Assembly (NCBI GenBank): GCA_013036995.1
Contig: JAAOXG010000020.1
Location: 1-64,000 of the forward strand
Source: Lacrimispora defluvii
Lineage (GTDB): Bacteria; Bacillota; Clostridia; Lachnospirales; Lachnospiraceae
Length of the DNA stretch: 64,000 nt
Direction of reading: 5' to 3'
In this document: positions 51,249-59,811 of the stretch, one piece after another
Layout of the letters: each line of letters begins with the position of its first letter
How positions within the stretch are numbered: the stretch's first letter is position 1
The notes under the pieces: model-generated
What the model was told of the DNA's origin: nothing
The model's database searches: none
What the model saw: only the letters and a program-made list of their open reading frames with translations
Position numbers and translations under genes: made by a program

Positions 51249-52211
51249 TTATACATTAACAGGATGATTGACCGGAAATTCCGGTCTTTCTCCATTTAAG
51301 ACTCTAAAGATGTCCATAGCAGCAAAAAGCTCCATACGGTCAAGAGCTTCCCTGGTGTTGGCGGCGCAATGGGGAGAAACAATGATGTTGTTATATTTAA
51401 GCAGCGGGCTGTCTGCAGGAAGAGGTTCTGTTTCGAATACATCAAGGGCAGCCCCTTTAATTTTTTTGTCTATTACAGCCTGAACTAAATCGTCTTCCTG
51501 TATTAATCCACCCCTGGAGACATTGATTAAGACAGCGGATGGCTTCATCATATCCAGCTGCTCTCTGGCAATCATGTGCCGGTTTTTTTCAGTAAAAGGA
51601 ACATGGAGAGAAATGAAGTCCGCATTCTGATAGATCTCTTCCGGAGAGGACACCGGAGTAACACCAGCGGGAGCATTGTCAGTGGTTAAATGATGATCAT
51701 AGACCATAACCTTCATATCAAATCCCATAGAAGCCTTTTTTGCCACCAGCTTTCCTATATTGCCAAATCCAATCAGCCCCAGGGTGAGACCAGAAAGTTC
51801 AATGTTAAAAACATCCTTTCGGATTGAAAAATCGCTTTTCTTTACAGCTTCAGACATGATCTCATGGTTTTTAGCACAGGCAAGCATGAAAAAAATAGTG
51901 TGCTCTGCCACCGCATTGGAGTTGGCATTTCCAGAGTTAGTCACCTGGATGCCCAGTTTTTCTGCATAGACTGTATCAATATAGTCAACTCCAGCACTGA
52001 AGCTTGAGATTACTTTTAAGTTTTTGCACCGGTCCAGTAATGGTTTATCGTACCGGAATTTTCTGGTAGGACCTGTAAGTATGGCGTGACATTGTTCAAA
52101 AACAGGGTCATCTGCTGATGTGGGAGCAGATAATATCAGCTCACAGCCTTTTTGTGTTAAGTAGTCGGTACCTGTATGAGAGATCGTTCTTGGGATCAGC
52201 ACTTTAAACAT
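51249..52211 (-). CDS. D-2-hydroxyacid dehydrogenase (SerA-like)
   Basis: A 320-residue NAD-dependent dehydrogenase. NAD motif LGLIGFGNIGKLVAKKA (residues about 145-161); catalytic Arg in NVSRGGLI, Glu in FETEPLP, and His in VSPHCAANT. No ACT regulatory domain, so it is not a full SerA. It reduces 2-oxoacids, substrate unknown. It is convergent with the PTS operon and has its own promoter at 52255-52283. Confidence 0.9.
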   Translation of the reverse strand: MFKVLIPRTISHTGTDYLTQKGCELILSAPTSADDPVFEQCHAILTGPTRKFRYDKPLLDRCKNLKVISSFSAGVDYIDTVYAEKLGIQVTNSGNANSNAVAEHTIFFMLACAKNHEIMSEAVKKSDFSIRKDVFNIELSGLTLGLIGFGNIGKLVAKKASMGFDMKVMVYDHHLTTDNAPAGVTPVSSPEEIYQNADFISLHVPFTEKNRHMIAREQLDMMKPSAVLINVSRGGLIQEDDLVQAVIDKKIKGAALDVFETEPLPADSPLLKYNNIIVSPHCAANTREALDRMELFAAMDIFRVLNGERPEFPVNHPVNV

Positions 52212-52254
52212 ATTTGATTCCTTTCTGTAGGCGTTGTCACTAATCTTTTAAATG

Positions 52255-52283
52255 ATAGTAACACAGGCCTGAAAGGGTTTCAA
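52255..52283 (-). promoter_or_regulatory. Promoter of the hydroxyacid dehydrogenase gene
   Basis: Minus strand: TTGAAA (52283-52278), 17-base spacer, TACTAT (52260-52255). Confidence 0.7.
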
Positions 52284-52292
52284 GCGAATCTG

Positions 52293-52832
52293 TTATAGTC
52301 CGGAATCGATGGTCTCCTCACACCAGCGAACGGTGGCCTCGCAGGATAAAACACCTCTGCGAAGCATGGCCTTTAAAAAGCGGGTGCGTTCTGTTGTTAT
52401 TGCCTCAATTCCCTGTTCCAGGTCATGCTGCATGTCCAAATATTTTTCCAGTTTTCTAACATGGATTTGTTTATAATCTTCCAGCATTTTAATAATATGC
52501 TCTTTTGGCTGATTGCTTGAGAATAATAATTTCAGCATAAATTCAGAGCGCATGGGTTGTAATTCTGTATCTTCCATAAGCCATGATTCTAACTCCAGCC
52601 GACCTTTTGGAGTAATCTGGTACTGTATTTTTTTTTCGCTTGTTTCGCTTTCTACAATCTCCACCAGTTCATCTATGAGCATTTTTTTCAGTGTTGGGTA
52701 TATATGCCCAAAGTTTTCGTTCCAGAAACCGGAGAGAACGGTATCGCAATATTTTTTAATATCATAGCCAGTGCCTGGTGAGACATTTAAGATTCCTAAA
52801 ATCGCATATAAGGATTTGTTTTTTAACGCCAT
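52293..52832 (-). CDS. PadR family transcriptional regulator
   Basis: A 179-residue PadR protein. ATG 52832 gives MALKNKSLYAILGIL, the standard start, with AAAGG upstream. Winged helix: GTGYDIKKYCDTVLSGFWNENFGHIYPTLKKMLIDELVEIV, then the beta wing (KIQYQITPKGRLELESWL), then a C-terminal helical dimerisation part. It follows the glycosyltransferase gene by 16 bases, in one operon, and the two perfect palindromes in that operon's promoter are its likely operators. PadR proteins usually lose DNA binding on meeting a phenolic or drug-like ligand. Confidence 0.92.
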   Translation of the reverse strand: MALKNKSLYAILGILNVSPGTGYDIKKYCDTVLSGFWNENFGHIYPTLKKMLIDELVEIVESETSEKKIQYQITPKGRLELESWLMEDTELQPMRSEFMLKLLFSSNQPKEHIIKMLEDYKQIHVRKLEKYLDMQHDLEQGIEAITTERTRFLKAMLRRGVLSCEATVRWCEETIDSGL

Positions 52833-52848
52833 TATAATTGCCTTTCTT

Positions 52849-54024
52849 TTATTTATTAACGTAACTTTCCAGTTTTTCAACTGTAAGATCCCAATTGGAA
52901 CAGTTTTTCATTTCATGAGAAATTCTAAGACAGTTTTCTTTTACTGTCTCATCTGACAGGAGCTGCTGGATCTGGGCTTTTAGTTTTTCTGCTGATAGCT
53001 CTTTCATGTTATCTGATAAACCCAGATTCATGGATACAAGCCTTTTGGCAGTCATATGCTGATCATTGACCAGAGGGATGGCAAGCATGGGTACACCAAA
53101 GTATAATGCCTCATTCACACTGTTAAATCCTGCATGGGTGATGAATGCATCTGCTTTATCTAAAATCTCAAGCTGGGGAAATACACTTTTAACCAGAAAG
53201 TTGTCCGGCAACTCCCCTAATTGATCAACGTTGCACTTGGTTCCAATGGACATACACACATAATAGTCTGTATTTTCAAATGCACAGATGCACATCTTAT
53301 AGAAATCCATAAAACCCGTGTTCAGGCTGCCTAGTGAGATATATAGCAGCTTTCTGCTCCCAATCCCGGATAAGTCTACAGACTCTGTATTTTTTGCCCG
53401 CTCCATAGAAGGTCCGGCAAATAAATATTGAGGTTCGGTTACTGCATCATCCCCGTTAAATTCTCTGGTGGTATATACAATATTGTGATCGGCTTTGCTT
53501 AAAAAAACTTCTTCCAGTGTAGGTTCTTCTATTTTATAACAAGTACAGATTCTGTTCAATATCTGATAGCAGTAATCCAGCTGTGGGTGAGTTCCGGGTA
53601 CCAGCATACGCGGTGGTACCGGTGCATGGCTCATGGCAAAAGAAGAATGGGAACAGATAACCGGTGTATGAGTAAGCTGTTTTAAAAAGCATCCGCCGCC
53701 AAAGATGGAATCACAAAAGATGAGGTCATAGGTGCGTTCTTTTAAAATATCCAAAATCTGAGGCAGCATTACTTCATCGTATAAAAGAATATATTCCATC
53801 AGCATGTAAAACGGATGCCGGTCTGTGGGGCGGTAATTTTTTAAAAAAAGATTCAGGCCGCTTCCAGAGTCAATCCAGTCTGCACCTGATTTTGTTACCT
53901 GCTCCGAAAGCTCTACTGAGCAGAAATAATCTACTTTATGCCCTTTTTCTGTAAGCTTCTTCACCAGTCCAAGTGTGGGATTGATATGTCCATACAGATT
54001 TGCATTTACAAATAAAATATTCAT
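52849..54024 (-). CDS. UGT/MGT family glycosyltransferase
   Basis: A 391-residue GT1-fold glycosyltransferase. N-terminal acceptor half starts MNILFVNANLYGHINPTLGLVKKL; the donor half has LLYISLGSLNTGF and the C-terminal signature SVFPQLEILDKADAFITHAGFNSVNEALYFGVPMLAIPLVNDQ. It resembles macrolide glycosyltransferases that inactivate small hydrophobic molecules by UDP-glucosylation. Regulation by a co-transcribed PadR supports a detoxification role; the substrate is unknown. Confidence 0.9.
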   Translation of the reverse strand: MNILFVNANLYGHINPTLGLVKKLTEKGHKVDYFCSVELSEQVTKSGADWIDSGSGLNLFLKNYRPTDRHPFYMLMEYILLYDEVMLPQILDILKERTYDLIFCDSIFGGGCFLKQLTHTPVICSHSSFAMSHAPVPPRMLVPGTHPQLDYCYQILNRICTCYKIEEPTLEEVFLSKADHNIVYTTREFNGDDAVTEPQYLFAGPSMERAKNTESVDLSGIGSRKLLYISLGSLNTGFMDFYKMCICAFENTDYYVCMSIGTKCNVDQLGELPDNFLVKSVFPQLEILDKADAFITHAGFNSVNEALYFGVPMLAIPLVNDQHMTAKRLVSMNLGLSDNMKELSAEKLKAQIQQLLSDETVKENCLRISHEMKNCSNWDLTVEKLESYVNK

Positions 54025-54036
54025 CTTTTTCCTCCT

Positions 54037-54088
54037 TATATCACTCTGATATAGCTTGAATTTTATATCAGAGTGATATAACTGTCAA
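54037..54088 (-). promoter_or_regulatory. PadR-type double operator and promoter
   Basis: Two 17-bp palindromes, TATATCA-CTC-TGATATA (54037-54053) and TATATCA-GAG-TGATATA (54064-54080), are each dyads and are exact inverted copies of each other, centres 27 bp apart. On the minus strand TTGACA (54088-54083), 17-base spacer, TAAAAT (54065-54060) place one palindrome in the spacer and the other over the transcribed start. Confidence 0.88.
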
Positions 54089-54160
54089 GAAAATTTTGAG
54101 CAGTAAAAAAATGCCCATCTTGTCAGTAAGCAAAGCCGGGCATTTTTTAATTGGTAATAC

Positions 54161-55375
54161 TCAATTCCATTGCTGAGACATCAGGAACTCACGAATATTT
54201 ACATGTTTAAATCCGTCCCTGCTCAAATCGAATTCATCATAAGACACAACATATTTGGGAAAATTATCTCTGACTGTGCTATATACCCCGAATTCGTGCT
54301 GGATTGTTTCTTCTGATGCCAGCAGATACGCAACCTGGACATAAAGCTTTTGGGCCTGCTTTTCAGCAATAAAATCAATTTCCTTTTCTCCTGCTTTTCC
54401 AACAGTGATCTTATATCCCCGCCGAAGAAGCTCCATATACACAATATTTTCAAAAATCAGGTTGATATCTTTCATATTACCACCAAAAACAGCCTCTCTG
54501 ATTCCGTGGTCGGCAATGTAGTATTTCTCATTGACAGTAAGAATCTTCTTACCCTGCAGATCCTGCCTGCGGACACGATAAAAAAGAAAAGCATCCTCGC
54601 AGGCTTTGATGTAGTTTAAGATTGTTTCGGGTGCAACCATACGTCCTTCGTTTTTCAAATATTTTGAAATCGCCGTAGCGGAGAATGTGGTTCCGATGTT
54701 CGCTGTGATGTAAGCGATGATTCTCTCCAGCAGGTCAACATCTCGGATGTTGTTGCGCTTTACAATATCTTTAAGGACAACAGAGTTGTAAAGGTCTTGC
54801 AGATACTGACGGCTCGGCTGCTCGGCATATCGGAGGTTGCTCAAATACGGCATCCCCCCACTGGTAAGGTATTGGGTAAACATTGATCTTAAATCTGAGT
54901 CAGGATAGATAGAATGATATAGCTCTGTAAATTCGCCAAAGGAGAAAGGATAAATTACAAATTCCACGTATCTCCCTGCAAGGTATGTGGCCAGTTCTCC
55001 TGAAAGCAGCCTGGCGTTAGAGCCGGTGATATAGATATCACAATTAAATTCAACACGAAAGGAGTTAATGCACTTTTCCCAATGAATTACTTCCTGTATC
55101 TCATCAAAAAAAAGATATGCCTTACCTGTGATTTCACTTATTCTCTGAGAAATCTCCTGATGCAGGGCCTCGGCAAAGCAAAGGTGTGCGTTGCTCATAT
55201 TTTCAAAGTTAATGGAAATAAATTGATTTTCGTTCACACCGGAGGCAACCAACTCCTGCTTAATTAAATCCAGCATGACGGATTTTCCGCTTCGGCGTAT
55301 GCCGGTTAATACTTTAATAAGATCATTCCCGATAAAAGGACGGATGCGGCTCATATATAATTCTCGATTGATCAT
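54161..55375 (-). CDS. AAA ATPase with DUF4143 domain
   Basis: A 404-residue protein. ATG 55375 lies nine bases after GGAGGT; the longer frame to 55438 lacks a site. N-terminal ATPase: LTGIRRSGKSVMLDLI (Walker A), AYLFFDEIQEV (Walker B), IYITGSNARLLSGELATYLAGRYVEF. C-terminal DUF4143 part has a PD-(D/E)xK-like core, EKEIDFIAEKQAQKLYVQVAYLL. Members are common, often in variable genome regions; cellular role not known. Confidence 0.9.
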   Translation of the reverse strand: MINRELYMSRIRPFIGNDLIKVLTGIRRSGKSVMLDLIKQELVASGVNENQFISINFENMSNAHLCFAEALHQEISQRISEITGKAYLFFDEIQEVIHWEKCINSFRVEFNCDIYITGSNARLLSGELATYLAGRYVEFVIYPFSFGEFTELYHSIYPDSDLRSMFTQYLTSGGMPYLSNLRYAEQPSRQYLQDLYNSVVLKDIVKRNNIRDVDLLERIIAYITANIGTTFSATAISKYLKNEGRMVAPETILNYIKACEDAFLFYRVRRQDLQGKKILTVNEKYYIADHGIREAVFGGNMKDINLIFENIVYMELLRRGYKITVGKAGEKEIDFIAEKQAQKLYVQVAYLLASEETIQHEFGVYSTVRDNFPKYVVSYDEFDLSRDGFKHVNIREFLMSQQWN

Positions 55376-55542
55376 AGATGAAAGACCTCCTTTGCCATAT
55401 TTGTTATATATATTAACACCCATATGGATTGAATTCAAGCCTATATAGCTATATTTAAAAGATATAACTTATAAAACTAATAATTATATAGAAGTTATAA
55501 TCTTTAACCAAGACAAAATTTAAAGATGAGCTTATATTTAAT

Positions 55543-55599
55543 AAAAAAGCAGTAGAGTAGCCAGTGCTTCCATCTTATCTGGCTTCTCTACTGCTTTAT
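55543..55599. terminator. Strong terminator after the CODH operon
   Basis: AAAGCAGTAGAG and CTCTACTGCTTT outer arms with an AGCCAG/CTGGCT inner stem (55546-55597), A-run and T-run flanks. It ends the minus-strand CODH operon. Confidence 0.85.
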
Positions 55600-55602
55600 A
55601 AA

Positions 55603-56832
55603 TTAGTTCATTGTATAACGATACTGCCCCCGGGAATCTGTTCCGTAGAAGTCTGCAAAAGACAGATGGAAGACATCAGTCTTAACTGCATCAAGGGATA
55701 TCTGATTCTTAATTACATATTGATAGATACCGGTGTAATCAATGGGACCCTGAATCATAATACTCTGAAGGCGTCCATCACGTAAGATTGCCCTTTTGTA
55801 ACAACCGGAGTCCTCCTGTGACAGGATCTGATCTCCGTCTCTTGCAATTCCATCTCCCAAAGAGAGCGTTGTAAGCCCATAAAAATTCATGGTGTTTTTC
55901 ATGCCATAAGGATCTTCATAAGAGGTTGGAACTCCGCACATATTGCAGGCAGCTGTGTATCCCTGCTTCATGGCATTTGGCCAGATGGCAGCGATTCCGT
56001 TCACATCTCCTGCAGCATAAATGTTTTTGCAGGATGTTTCCATGCAATCATTCACTTTAATAAAGCGATCAACGGCAATTTCACTATTTTCTGTGCAGTC
56101 TGTTGCCGGGCGAACTCCGGCTGCCACAACAATCATATCACATTCCAGAATAGTCCCGTCATCAAGCATAACGGAGTTGATCTGATCGTTTTCCGGCATA
56201 GTGGTTAAAACCACTTTTCTTCCCAGGACGAATTTACATCCATGCTGTGCAAATAATTTCTGATAGGCTTTACCAGCCTTTTCATCCAGCTGCTTTGGAA
56301 GAATCCGGTCTGCCAGCTCTAAAACTGTTACATCCTTTTTCTGCTCCAGAAATGCATAAGCGGCGTCCATTCCTACCAGGCCGGAACCTAAAACCAGAAT
56401 TTTATCTGCGGACTGGGCAAATTTGCGGATTTTTCTTGCGTCACTTAAATTCCTGAGGCCAAATACATTTTTGGCTTCTCTTAAATTAACAACGGGAGGT
56501 ATCACGCTGTGTGCACCTGTTGCGATCAGAAGGCGGTCAAAGTTAAGCTCTGTGCCATCATCAAGTAAAACAGTCTGCTTGATGGGATCAATATGCAACG
56601 CTTCTTTGTTCTTAAGCCATTTGATTCCAAGTGTATTAAAAAAATCTTCCGGAACAAAAGACAGTGCTGCTTCATCCCGTTCATGGCTTAAGTACTTATG
56701 GAGCATACAACGGGAATGAACCTGGTCGTCAACCGACACCATGATGATATCCGCCTCCGGTTCCAGTTTTCGGATGGTCTTTGCAGCCGAGATGCCGGCT
56801 GCTCCTGCGCCGATAATTACATGAGTCATCAT
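55603..56832 (-). CDS. FAD-dependent NAD(P)H oxidoreductase of the CODH operon
   Basis: A 410-residue pyridine-nucleotide-disulfide-fold protein. FAD motif IIGAGAAGISAAKTI at the start, NAD motif ILVLGSGLVGMDAAYAFLEQKK near 145, and C-terminal FAD motif NIYAAGDVNGIAA near 270. It lacks a redox-active CxxC pair, like rubredoxin/NADH oxidoreductases. ATG 56832 overlaps the ferredoxin stop as ATGA; ATG 56829 has better spacing from AGGAGG. It probably moves electrons from CooS via CooF to NAD(P)+. Confidence 0.9.
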   Translation of the reverse strand: MMTHVIIGAGAAGISAAKTIRKLEPEADIIMVSVDDQVHSRCMLHKYLSHERDEAALSFVPEDFFNTLGIKWLKNKEALHIDPIKQTVLLDDGTELNFDRLLIATGAHSVIPPVVNLREAKNVFGLRNLSDARKIRKFAQSADKILVLGSGLVGMDAAYAFLEQKKDVTVLELADRILPKQLDEKAGKAYQKLFAQHGCKFVLGRKVVLTTMPENDQINSVMLDDGTILECDMIVVAAGVRPATDCTENSEIAVDRFIKVNDCMETSCKNIYAAGDVNGIAAIWPNAMKQGYTAACNMCGVPTSYEDPYGMKNTMNFYGLTTLSLGDGIARDGDQILSQEDSGCYKRAILRDGRLQSIMIQGPIDYTGIYQYVIKNQISLDAVKTDVFHLSFADFYGTDSRGQYRYTMN

Positions 56833-57278
56833 TCCACCTCCTTCACATAGATCGCTTTGGTCGGACAAGCTTTTACACAGCTTGGCTCGCTGTCGTGATC
56901 AAAGCAGAAATCACATTTAATCACCCTGGTTTTTGTGGTTGTATCCGCTTTTAATACGCCGTATGGGCAGTTCATCACACACATAAAGCAGGAACCGCAC
57001 TTTTCTTCGTTGTAATAAACGTGACCGGATTCTTCGTCCTTTACAAGAGCTCCGCTCATACAGGACATCACACATTCCGGCTGGTCGCAGTGGCGGCAGA
57101 AGATGGGAGCATAGTGACCGTTCCCTTTCATGACGATGTGATTTCTGGATTCATTTTCCGGATTGGTTAAATCCAGATCATAAATGCTTCCGCCATCTTT
57201 TCTATGTGCCTGCATACAGGCGAGAACACAGTTCTTACACCCGTCGCATTTGGCTTCATCAATGAATATCCGTTTCAT
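56829..57278 (-). CDS. cooF: CooF-like four-cluster ferredoxin
   Basis: A 149-residue polyferredoxin with sixteen-plus cysteines in four 4Fe-4S motifs: CDGCKNCVLAC, CRHCDQPECVMSC, CGSCFMCVMNCP and CDFCFDHDSEPSCVKACP. It is the usual electron acceptor of the CODH catalytic subunit, encoded just upstream, and would pass electrons to the FAD protein downstream. Confidence 0.93.
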   Translation of the reverse strand: MKRIFIDEAKCDGCKNCVLACMQAHRKDGGSIYDLDLTNPENESRNHIVMKGNGHYAPIFCRHCDQPECVMSCMSGALVKDEESGHVYYNEEKCGSCFMCVMNCPYGVLKADTTTKTRVIKCDFCFDHDSEPSCVKACPTKAIYVKEVE

Positions 57279-57289
57279 ATGCCCTCCTC

Positions 57290-59173
57290 CTATATATTAA
57301 GACCGGTCCGCTTCTCCATAATAATTTTTTCCAGTATGTCGGCACTTTCCACAGCATCATCATTAATAATGACCTGACCGCCGGTTAATGATTTCATACC
57401 GTCTGTGAGAACCTTAACAGCAACTTTGCTTCCTGTTACAAAAGGAGGAAGTCCTAAATGAAGGGGAAGACCAAGGGCAAGGCCGAAGCAGCCATCTGCA
57501 AGTGCCTGCTCTTCCAGCCACTGAGCTGCGGAAAGGACAAGTGGAAGTTTGGGAAGATCCACACCAAGCTCCTGCGCAATTTCAGTAGCAACAATCTCAA
57601 GACGTCCGATAGCAAGGCAGGGACCAAAATTGAGAACTGGCGGAATTCCCAGCTTTTTGCATACTTCTCTTAATTTAGGGCCGGCAAATTCAGCAGCCTC
57701 CGGTGTCATAAGTCCGCAGTTTTCGATGCCGCCTGAAGAACAGCCTGCAGTCAGCACGATGATATCTTTGGCAATCAGTTCCTTTGTCAGTTCCACAGTA
57801 AGAACATCGTGTCCTCCTGCGGTTAAGTTGGAACAGCCAACCACACCAGCGATACCTTTAATATCTCCGGATACGATTAAATCAATTAGCGGCTTCCAGC
57901 TTCCGCCCAGGAAGTCCTTTAAGGATCCTTCGCTGACACCGGTCAGGGTGTTCTCATATCCGTGCTCAGGCATAAGATTAAGGGGCACCATGCCACGGCG
58001 TTCCTGATAGGATTTCACTACTTTATCAATGATCTTTTCACTCTGCTCTCTGCGGTGGTCAAAATCGAACTTCATGAGTTCTGCGTTTGATTTTTTAGCC
58101 ACATCATCCAGACAGATCTGTTTGATCTTAAGCTCTTCACAAATTGGTTCAATACCAGGAAGAGTACAGTTAAACTCAGAAAGAACGGCATCGATGGCGC
58201 CAGTTGCCAGGATCGCCTCGCTGGTGTAATTGTTTCCGGCATGGCCGTCAAATACCTCCTGGTAATGAGCACCTCTTAACTGCAGATCCTGTCCTACGCA
58301 GGTACAGCCTACCAGCTTAAAGCCTTTTGCTCCAACCGCCTTTGCCTTGGCAACTGCCTCAGGGGAAATGAGCTGTTCCTGTAAATCAACAAAAATAGTA
58401 TGCTGATGTCCGGTAATCATGATGTTGATATAATCCGGGTCAATTACACGAAGACCTACGGGAGCCATACGAAGTTCCGGCTGTCCAAGAAGCACATCAT
58501 TTAACAGGTTTGTAAGAGTCAGTCCATAGATACCGGTGGAGACGCCCAGTCTTAAGCAGTCAACCAGCATATCTAAGGGATCGGAGTTTAAGTTGGTGGA
58601 ACATTTAACCACGCCCTTAAATACTTCGGATTTAGCTCCTCCTGGCATGATTCCAAGTTCTTTCCAGCGGGCAACTCTTGGAGCGTAGGCAACTTTTTCC
58701 GTAAGCTCCATTTCCACATATTCCGGTTTATAGATATCAGCAATTACCGCATCAGCGACCTTCTCCGCCTTTTTGTACACATCGGATTCTACGATTCCAA
58801 AGATGTCTGCCAGGTGGTCAAGAGATTTTAATCCCTTTAATTCGCCTTTTATTTTTGCTGTGTTTTTTAAATTTAATGCTGTATTTTCAACAATGTGTAT
58901 GTAACAGCCGCTTCCTGAAGCCACCGCCCTTAAAAAGTTTCTGGCAACAATCGTGTCTGCATCCGCTCCGCATATTCCACGGGGAGCATCCGGTGTAATA
59001 CGGCAGGGACCGTTGGCACAGAGTCTGCAGCAGACTCCCTGGAGACCAAATCCGCATTTGGTGCTTTGTTTTTCTACTCTGTGATGAGAAGTCTCCATCG
59101 GCAGGGAAGAGATGAACGTTTCTAAAGGTTTGTCGGCGCTTTGACAGGTGTTGCACCCGTAACATTGATTCAT
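57290..59173 (-). CDS. cooS: Anaerobic carbon-monoxide dehydrogenase catalytic subunit
   Basis: A 627-residue Ni-Fe-S CODH oxidising CO to CO2. D- and B-cluster cysteines are in the N-terminal CYGCNTC and CGFGLQGVCCRLCANGPCR. C-cluster ligands are all recognisable: His in ITGHQHTIF, Cys in VGCTCVGQ, EFNCTLPGIEP, VVGCSNLTAGG, LTAGCSSGGIENCG and NFGPCLAIGR. No CooC, CooT or CooJ nickel-insertion genes are in the window. Translation start has AAAGGAGG. Confidence 0.97.
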   Translation of the reverse strand: MNQCYGCNTCQSADKPLETFISSLPMETSHHRVEKQSTKCGFGLQGVCCRLCANGPCRITPDAPRGICGADADTIVARNFLRAVASGSGCYIHIVENTALNLKNTAKIKGELKGLKSLDHLADIFGIVESDVYKKAEKVADAVIADIYKPEYVEMELTEKVAYAPRVARWKELGIMPGGAKSEVFKGVVKCSTNLNSDPLDMLVDCLRLGVSTGIYGLTLTNLLNDVLLGQPELRMAPVGLRVIDPDYINIMITGHQHTIFVDLQEQLISPEAVAKAKAVGAKGFKLVGCTCVGQDLQLRGAHYQEVFDGHAGNNYTSEAILATGAIDAVLSEFNCTLPGIEPICEELKIKQICLDDVAKKSNAELMKFDFDHRREQSEKIIDKVVKSYQERRGMVPLNLMPEHGYENTLTGVSEGSLKDFLGGSWKPLIDLIVSGDIKGIAGVVGCSNLTAGGHDVLTVELTKELIAKDIIVLTAGCSSGGIENCGLMTPEAAEFAGPKLREVCKKLGIPPVLNFGPCLAIGRLEIVATEIAQELGVDLPKLPLVLSAAQWLEEQALADGCFGLALGLPLHLGLPPFVTGSKVAVKVLTDGMKSLTGGQVIINDDAVESADILEKIIMEKRTGLNI

Positions 59174-59196
59174 TGTTTTTCCTCCTTTTGAATCTA

Positions 59197-59209
59197 TACC
59201 ATTTTGGTA
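59197..59209. promoter_or_regulatory. Rrf2-type operator upstream of cooS
   Basis: TACCATTTTGGTA, a 13-bp dyad (half-sites TACCA/TGGTA), 24 bases before the cooS start codon. A close variant lies in the promoter of the rrf2-type gene. Confidence 0.65.
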
Positions 59210-59227
59210 AAGATTAAATTAAAAAAA

Positions 59228-59629
59228 TTATCCGTGCAGTAGCTTAGCCAAAGAACATTCTTTCAGTTCCCGATTAAGATTCAGTTGAATTCTTAAGAAC
59301 TCCCTGTGAGCCAGGCAAGGCTGCTTGGGTTGGTTCACGAGGCAGTCATAGCCGGACTGCATGCATTCGATCAGCAGCATTTTGGAATCAATCACAGTGA
59401 GAATATCATATAAACTTGTGCGTTCCAGATCACAGTTTAAGGCATAGCCTCCCGCGCTTCCACGATAGCTTTTGATTAATCCCGCTTTTTCCAGCTTTCG
59501 AGCCATCTTGTAGGCGATTGCTGAAGTCAGGGATTCTTTCTCACAGATCGTAGGAACGTTCATGATATCGCCTGATGATAAGGCTCTTATGATTCTTATG
59601 GCATAATCGCATTCTCTGGTTATGAGCAT
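59228..59629 (-). CDS. Rrf2 family regulator with Fe-S-type cysteines
   Basis: A 133-residue Rrf2/IscR-like regulator: N-terminal winged helix (LITRECDYAIRIIRALSS; AYKMARKLEKAGLIKSYRGSAGGYAL) and Cys89, Cys96 and Cys105 in the C-terminal loop, spaced 6 and 8 apart, near the IscR 92/98/104 pattern. It probably binds an iron-sulfur cluster and responds to redox state, CO or cluster supply. Located 54 bases before cooS and same strand, with matching operators at both promoters, so it is the likely regulator of CODH and itself. Confidence 0.9.
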   Translation of the reverse strand: MLITRECDYAIRIIRALSSGDIMNVPTICEKESLTSAIAYKMARKLEKAGLIKSYRGSAGGYALNCDLERTSLYDILTVIDSKMLLIECMQSGYDCLVNQPKQPCLAHREFLRIQLNLNRELKECSLAKLLHG

Positions 59630-59648
59630 ATCGCACCTCCACGTTATA

Positions 59649-59677
59649 AGATTAACATACTGTACCTAAATGGTCAA
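59649..59677 (-). promoter_or_regulatory. Promoter and operator of the rrf2-type gene
   Basis: Minus strand TTGACC (59677-59672), 17-base spacer, TAATCT (59654-59649). TACCTAAATGGTC (59663-59675) matches 11 of 13 bases of the cooS operator and overlaps the -35. Confidence 0.6.
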
Positions 59678-59710
59678 GTTTTATCAATAAGATTTTTACA
59701 TTCCAGCAAG

Positions 59711-59771
59711 CTGTGAAAGATCTGTGAACCTACCATTCTTTCAAGTTGATTTCAGGTTTGATCTGTATAAT
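59711..59771 (+). promoter_or_regulatory. Pho-box-like direct repeat and -10 of the VTC operon
   Basis: CTGTGAA-AGAT-CTGTGAA (59711-59728) is a perfect 7-bp direct repeat at 11-bp period. TATAAT lies at 59766-59771, 37 bases further on, almost the same distance as in the larE promoter (38). No consensus -35 at 17 bases, consistent with activator dependence. Confidence 0.6.
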
Positions 59772-59811
59772 CTGCGTAAAGTAACACAAAGAAGGGGATA
59801 AGGAGGTTTTT

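Noticed and set aside
54037-54080. Terminator at the glycosyltransferase promoter
   Set aside because: The inverted repeat lies between a -35 and the ribosome site, without T-run in the reading direction; operator is the better explanation.
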